64,000 nt of DNA from Sphingomonas pokkalii (GTDB lineage Bacteria; Pseudomonadota; Alphaproteobacteria; Sphingomonadales; Sphingomonadaceae): contig NZ_QENQ01000001.1 in NCBI RefSeq assembly GCF_003096275.1, positions 273,241-337,240 of the forward strand, in the 5' to 3' direction. The position numbers and the translations under genes are program-made. This document shows, in pieces, positions 58,895 through 64,000 of the stretch. Numbering within the stretch: position 1 is the stretch's first letter; every line of letters starts with the position of its first letter. The notes beneath the pieces are model-generated. The model was not told the DNA's origin and made no database searches. It worked only from the letters and a program-made list of their open reading frames with translations.

Positions 58895-59458
58895 TCAGGC
58901 GCGCACCAGTCCGACGTCGCGGAACGGCCGCGGCTCCACCGGCGGGGTTGCGGGCGCGTTGAGCTCGCACTGCCAGATGCCGACATCGATCCACTGGCCC
59001 TGCTTGTAGCCGACTTCGCGGAACACGCCGGCGCGGCGGAATCCTACCGCCTCGTGCAGCGTGATCGATCGATCGTTGGGCAGCGCGATAAAGCCGATCG
59101 CATGGACGAAGCGCTGGGCGCGCAGCGTGTCGATCAGCGCCTCGTAGAGCAGCCGCCCCGCGCCGCGCCGCTGTACCGGCTCCGCCATGTAGATCGACGT
59201 TTCGCAGACATAGCGATAGGCCGGCCGTTCCCGGAACCGCGTGGCATAGGCATAGCCCACCACCGCGTCGCCGAAATCATCGGTCTGGGTGGCGACCAGC
59301 CAGGGATACAGCCCCTCGCTCGCCGCCATGCGCGCAGCCATCGCCGCCGGATCGGGCGCCTCGGTTTCGAAGGAAACCGTGCCGTGCAGCACATGCGGCG
59401 CATAGATCGCCGCAATCGCTTCCGCATCCCCGGCCGTCGCCGGACGAATACCGATCAC
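58895..59458 (-). CDS. GNAT N-acetyltransferase, phosphinothricin acetyltransferase-like
   Basis: A 187-residue acetyltransferase. The family pattern of PAT/Bar-type enzymes is clear: [16 protein letters not shown] at the start, [27 protein letters not shown] (acetyl-CoA loop near residue 100) and [23 protein letters not shown] at the C-terminus. Many chromosomal members act on methionine sulfoximine-type analogues or other amines rather than herbicides. The GTG start overlaps the sppA stop as GTGA. The tail after residue 165 is Pro/Arg-rich. Confidence 0.85.
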   Translation of the reverse strand: MIGIRPATAGDAEAIAAIYAPHVLHGTVSFETEAPDPAAMAARMAASEGLYPWLVATQTDDFGDAVVGYAYATRFRERPAYRYVCETSIYMAEPVQRRGAGRLLYEALIDTLRAQRFVHAIGFIALPNDRSITLHEAVGFRRAGVFREVGYKQGQWIDVGIWQCELNAPATPPVEPRPFRDVGLVRA

Positions 59459-61386
59459 TTCGCCATCCCCAGCGCCAGCTGGAGCAGGGCGAGATCGCCC
59501 GGCTGCGCGCTCGGCACGCCCAGCGCCATGCATTCCAGGCAGCGCGCCTGCACCGACCCGCTCTGGCTCAGCCGCTTCGCATCGCCCAGCGCCTGGGCCA
59601 GCAGCATCCGCCGCTCCCCGGCGATGCGGGCATAGGCATCGCCACCGGCCGGCGCATCCGCCCAGCCGCCATCGTCATCGTCGTCATTGCCGAACGAACC
59701 CAGGCCGGCCGCCACTGCCGCGGCAAAGGCGTTGGGCTTCTTGGCGAGATAGACCGGCCGCACCTTGGCGGGATCGAGCCCGGCGCGCTTCGCCGCTTCG
59801 GCGAGGGCGTCGTTCAGCCCGCCGAAGCGATCGACCAGGCCGATCTGGCGGGCGATGCCGCCGATCCACACCCGGCCCTGGCCGATCTCGTCGACCCGCT
59901 GCGGGGTGAGCTTGCGCGAGGCGGCGACCAGCCCGACGAAGCGACCATAGCCGGCCTCGATCGCCGATTGCAGGATGGTGTCCACCGTGGCGTTGGTGCC
60001 GCCATAGACGCTCGGCTGGCCGGTGAGCGGCGTGCTCTCCACCCCGTCGGTGGTCACGCCGATCTTGGCGAGGCTGTTCTCGAAGGTCGGGATGATGCCG
60101 AAAATGCCGATCGAGCCGGTGATGGTGTTCGGCTCGGCGAAGATCACGTCGCCGGCGGTGGAGACCCAATAGCCGCCGCTTGCCGCGAGGCCGCCCATCG
60201 AGACGATGATCGGCAGCTTCTGCGCCTTCGCTTGGAGGATCGCCTGGCGCATCTGCTCGGACGCCATCGCCGATCCGCCCGGCGAGTCGACACGGACGAC
60301 CAGCGCCTTGAGCTTGCCGCCCTTCAGCCCGTCGAGCACCAGCTTGCTGATCGTGTCGCCACCCGCGGTGCCGGCGCCGCCCTTGCCGTCGACGATCTCG
60401 CCGGCAATCGTGATCACGCCGATCGCGTCGCCGCTGGTCGGCAGCGGGTTGGCCTGCAGCCAGTCGGCGAACTTGATCGCGTTGAAGTTGCCGGCACGGG
60501 CACCGTCCGGTGCACCGACCAGCTGGGCGACATGGCGGCCGAAGGCGATCCGGTCGCCGAGCTGGTCGACCAGACCATATGCCTGGTTGGCGGCAGCGAT
60601 GTCGCCCTTGGCGGCGGTGATCGCCACGTCGGGCTTCATCAGGAAATCGGCGATGCGGGCCTTGGGCCGCGCCTTCTGGATGCCCTCGCGCCATTGATCG
60701 AGCAGGCCGCCATAGAGCGCGGTGTTCGCCTCGCGCGCCTCGGGCGACATGTCGGCGCGGATATAGGGCTCCACCGCCGACTTGAACTTGCCGACCTTGT
60801 AGACATGCACGTTGATGCCGAGCTTGTCGGTCAGGCCCTTGTAATAGAGCTGGCGCCCGCCCGGCCCCATGAACAGCGATCCCCCCATCGGATGGACCCA
60901 GATTTCGGTGGCATTGGCCGCGATCTGATAGCCGCTGTCGGTATAGGCGGTGGCATAGGCGAGCACCGGCTTGCCGGCGGCCCGCACGCGGCCCACCGCG
61001 GCGGCGACTTCACTCACCGTGGCGGGATAGCCGCCCATGAAACTGTCGAGATCGAGAACCACCGCCTTCACCCGGCCATCGCCCTTGGCCGCATCGAGCG
61101 CGCGGATCACATCGCGGGCGCTGATCTGGCGGGCGGCGCGGGCACCGCTAAGCGCCGCAAGCGGGTCCCCTTCGCTTTCCTGCTCCACCAACGCCCCGTT
61201 GAACGCCACCACGAGCGCGCCGTCGCGAATCGTTGCCGGTGTAGGGCGGTGCGACAGCGCGGCGAACAGCGCGGAGAAGAACAGGAGCAGCAGGATCAGG
61301 ACGAGCAGGTCCTTGATTCCGACGAGTATCTTCCAGGCGGTACGAACCAGCTTCACCGGCAGCTCCTCAAAGCGTATTGCTTTCAT
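59455..61386 (-). CDS. sppA: Signal peptide peptidase SppA, 67K type
   Basis: A 643-residue inner-membrane serine protease that degrades released signal peptides. One N-terminal TM helix (about 21-46) is followed by two tandem S49 domains. The catalytic Lys lies in the first domain ([12 protein letters not shown], near residue 200) and the nucleophile Ser in the second ([17 protein letters not shown], near residue 375), as in E. coli SppA. The C-terminal 80 residues have an acidic GNDDDDDGG stretch and an Arg/Leu-rich end that E. coli SppA lacks. Overlaps the GNAT gene by 4 nt. Confidence 0.95.
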   Translation of the reverse strand: MKAIRFEELPVKLVRTAWKILVGIKDLLVLILLLLFFSALFAALSHRPTPATIRDGALVVAFNGALVEQESEGDPLAALSGARAARQISARDVIRALDAAKGDGRVKAVVLDLDSFMGGYPATVSEVAAAVGRVRAAGKPVLAYATAYTDSGYQIAANATEIWVHPMGGSLFMGPGGRQLYYKGLTDKLGINVHVYKVGKFKSAVEPYIRADMSPEAREANTALYGGLLDQWREGIQKARPKARIADFLMKPDVAITAAKGDIAAANQAYGLVDQLGDRIAFGRHVAQLVGAPDGARAGNFNAIKFADWLQANPLPTSGDAIGVITIAGEIVDGKGGAGTAGGDTISKLVLDGLKGGKLKALVVRVDSPGGSAMASEQMRQAILQAKAQKLPIIVSMGGLAASGGYWVSTAGDVIFAEPNTITGSIGIFGIIPTFENSLAKIGVTTDGVESTPLTGQPSVYGGTNATVDTILQSAIEAGYGRFVGLVAASRKLTPQRVDEIGQGRVWIGGIARQIGLVDRFGGLNDALAEAAKRAGLDPAKVRPVYLAKKPNAFAAAVAAGLGSFGNDDDDDGGWADAPAGGDAYARIAGERRMLLAQALGDAKRLSQSGSVQARCLECMALGVPSAQPGDLALLQLALGMAK

Positions 61387-61465
61387 CTGCTACCGGATGC
61401 GCCCGACAGAGGCAACGACCCGTATTATCGCGCCAACACGGCGAAAAAAGTTGCGCCGCCCCCCG

Positions 61466-61494
61466 TTGACGAAGTGAAATCGCCTCCACATATC
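61466..61494 (+). promoter_or_regulatory. Vegetative promoter of groESL
   Basis: TTGACG (61466-61471) and CATATC (61489-61494) are separated by exactly 17 bp. The -10 box ends 7 bp before the CIRCE operator, which would cover the transcription start. Confidence 0.7.
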
Positions 61495-61501
61495 CCGGGT
61501 G

Positions 61502-61528
61502 TTAGCACTCCGGGGGACCGAGTGCTAA
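61502..61528 (+). promoter_or_regulatory. CIRCE operator (HrcA binding site)
   Basis: TTAGCACTC-N9-GAGTGCTAA is an exact match to the CIRCE consensus with a 9-bp spacer. HrcA repressor, whose activity depends on free GroEL, binds it, so groESL is heat-inducible through chaperone titration. 32 bp remain to the groES start. Confidence 0.98.
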
Positions 61529-61560
61529 ACACCGAAATCCACCTGAAAGAGGATCAGGCA

Positions 61561-61848
61561 ATGAACTTCCGTCCGTTGCACGACCGCGTGCTCGTTCGCC
61601 GCGTCGAAGCCGAGGAAAAGACCGCCGGCGGGATCATCATCCCCGATACCGCCAAGGAAAAACCGCAGGAAGGCGAAGTCGTCGCCGTCGGCACCGGCAC
61701 CAAGGCCGAAGATGGCAAGGTGACCCCGCTCGACGTCAAGTCGGGCGATCGCATCCTGTTCGGCAAGTGGTCCGGCACCGAAGTGAAGGTGAACGGCGAA
61801 GACCTGCTGATCATGAAGGAAAGCGACATCCTCGGCATCGTCGGCTGA
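61561..61848 (+). CDS. groES: Co-chaperonin GroES
   Basis: The 95-residue lid of the GroEL folding chamber. The mobile loop ([19 protein letters not shown]) and roof beta-hairpin region are normal. AAAGAGGATC precedes the ATG. It is the first gene of groESL, under the CIRCE element, and is followed by groEL after 56 bp. Confidence 0.98.
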   Translation: MNFRPLHDRVLVRRVEAEEKTAGGIIIPDTAKEKPQEGEVVAVGTGTKAEDGKVTPLDVKSGDRILFGKWSGTEVKVNGEDLLIMKESDILGIVG

Positions 61849-61892
61849 GCGACCTCGCGAACCTCAACTACCTGAAACTTAGCGAAATTTGA

Positions 61893-63548
<1,656 letters not shown>

Positions 63549-63678
63549 TCGTGACGGCCCGGGGCAGCCTCGGCTGCTCCGGGACTCGGCCACGATCCGG
63601 ACGGCGGGCGGCCAAGCCGCCGACCCGACCGACGGCGCGAATGCACTTCGCGCCGGTCCGCTCGAAGCACATAGAAAA

Positions 63679-63712
63679 GGGCCGGCGGAGCGATCCGCCG
63701 GCCCTTTTTTGT
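63679..63712 (+). terminator. Intrinsic terminator of groESL
   Basis: GGGCCGGCGGA (63679-63689) pairs with TCCGCCGGCCC (63694-63704) around a GCGA tetraloop, followed by six T's. The four A's before the stem (63675-63678) would pair with part of the T-tract. A strong Rho-independent terminator. Confidence 0.95.
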
Positions 63713-63718
63713 TGGCGT

Positions 63719-63829
63719 CCCCCTCACCCTTCCGCCGCTTCGCGGCTCCCTCCCTCTCCCACAAGGGGAGAGGGAGCAGTACGCCGCATCTCCCTCTCCC
63801 CTTGTGGGAGAGGGAAGGGTGAGGGGGAC
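63719..63829. repeat. Inverted palindromic repeat after groEL
   Basis: The outer arms (ccccctcacccttcc near 63719-63733 and its complement near 63815-63829) flank two inner palindromes of the ctccctctcccc type: 63749-63775 (arms around ACAA) and 63790-63814. The order arm-palindrome-palindrome-inverted arm resembles a miniature element. It is a relative of the repeat at 42.2 kb. Confidence 0.8.
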
Positions 63830-63836
63830 TTGCCCC

Positions 63837-64000
63837 TTACCGCTCCTTCACACCGGCCATCCAGCCGCGCACCGTATCCGCCGCTTCGTTTACCCACTGG
63901 CTCCCGCGCCCGAACAGCCCCGTGAGCTCTTCCTCCACCCGGTGCAGCGCATCGCCGTCCTTCTCGGGCAGCGGCGGCAGGATATGGGCGAAATAGCTCT
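63837..64000 (-). CDS. C-terminal part of an unidentified gene, cut by the window edge
   Basis: An open frame enters from the window end and stops with TAA at 63837. The last 53 residues are SYFAHILPPLPEKDGDA followed by an amphipathic helix (HRVEEELTGLFGRG) and end in GWMAGVKER. I do not recognise the family from this fragment. Codon usage is like that of the neighbouring genes. The start and most of the protein lie beyond the window. Confidence 0.6.
   Translation of the reverse strand, partial: SYFAHILPPLPEKDGDALHRVEEELTGLFGRGSQWVNEAADTVRGWMAGVKER

Noticed and set aside
58895..59458. Acquired herbicide or antibiotic resistance gene
   Set aside because: PAT-like GNAT proteins are common in bacterial chromosomes; it overlaps sppA and has normal base composition, so transfer is not indicated.
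61366..61500. Extra gene between sppA and groES
   Set aside because: The interval holds only the promoter and CIRCE operator; the long plus-strand frame reading through it is an antisense shadow of sppA that runs into groES.

Overview
The window is high-GC alphaproteobacterial chromosome, most likely Sphingomonas or another Sphingomonadaceae. I infer this from the rRNA type, the housekeeping gene orders (hisS-prfA-prmC with a DUF4167 gene nearby; PBP activator / rsmI-yraN-gshB; atpHAGDC), the very short ATP synthase epsilon subunit, an oar-like TonB receptor and the PhaR cluster. No prophage, insertion sequence, CRISPR array or plasmid backbone is visible. Apart from dispersed palindromic repeats, this is core chromosome with sphingomonad-specific accessory genes.

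Layout. 1-3282: the end of an rRNA operon (23S, 5S, tRNA-fMet). 3.6-9.1 kb: a CBS-domain gene, a DUF4167 gene and the translation operon hisS-prfA-prmC on the minus strand. The 3' third of hisS has low GC and encodes a divergent anticodon-binding domain. 9.1-14.4 kb: a D-galactose island of De Ley-Doudoroff type, with KDPGal aldolase, KDGal kinase, a GntR/FadR regulator, an IlvD/Edd-family dehydratase and galactose dehydrogenase. 14.5-20.5 kb: a tripartite RND efflux operon, followed by tRNA-Gly(UCC) and hemW. 21.8-28.7 kb: PBP-activator lipoprotein, rsmI, yraN, gshB, a DedA protein, xerC, an FSA-type transaldolase and two paralogous small secreted proteins of unknown family. 28.7-35.6 kb: priA, two secreted proteases side by side, Ada and a PilZ protein. 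35.9-42.5 kb: a DEAD-box helicase and atpHAGDC, with a 100-bp palindromic repeat between atpD and atpC. 42.5-49.1 kb: a DUF6265 protein, a lone CpaF ATPase, an exported methyltransferase-fold protein, a DUF6882 protein, and the PHA cluster phaR / PhaC-like / phaA. 49.4-53.5 kb: a TonB-dependent receptor and a 2OG-Fe(II) oxygenase. 53.5-61.4 kb: ppc, an MpaB-family protein, YoaK and TRIC membrane proteins, a STAS-like protein, a GNAT acetyltransferase and sppA. 61.5-63.7 kb: groESL under a CIRCE operator. The window ends in the 3' part of an unidentified minus-strand gene.

How the genes work together. The galactose genes would convert galactose to pyruvate and glyceraldehyde 3-phosphate, except that no lactonase is encoded here. 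The RND genes form a complete adaptor-pump-outer-membrane set, but no regulator lies beside them. PhaR, the PhaC-like enzyme and the thiolase point to polyhydroxyalkanoate metabolism. The receptor and oxygenase are probably one nutrient-uptake unit.

The points most worth a second look are the HisRS C-terminal domain, the poly-glycine switch loop of the RND pump, the pair of secreted paralogues, the 83-residue epsilon subunit, the exported methyltransferase, and the repeat inside the atp operon. I found no clearly novel multi-gene system. All calls come from reading the sequence; no database search was run.
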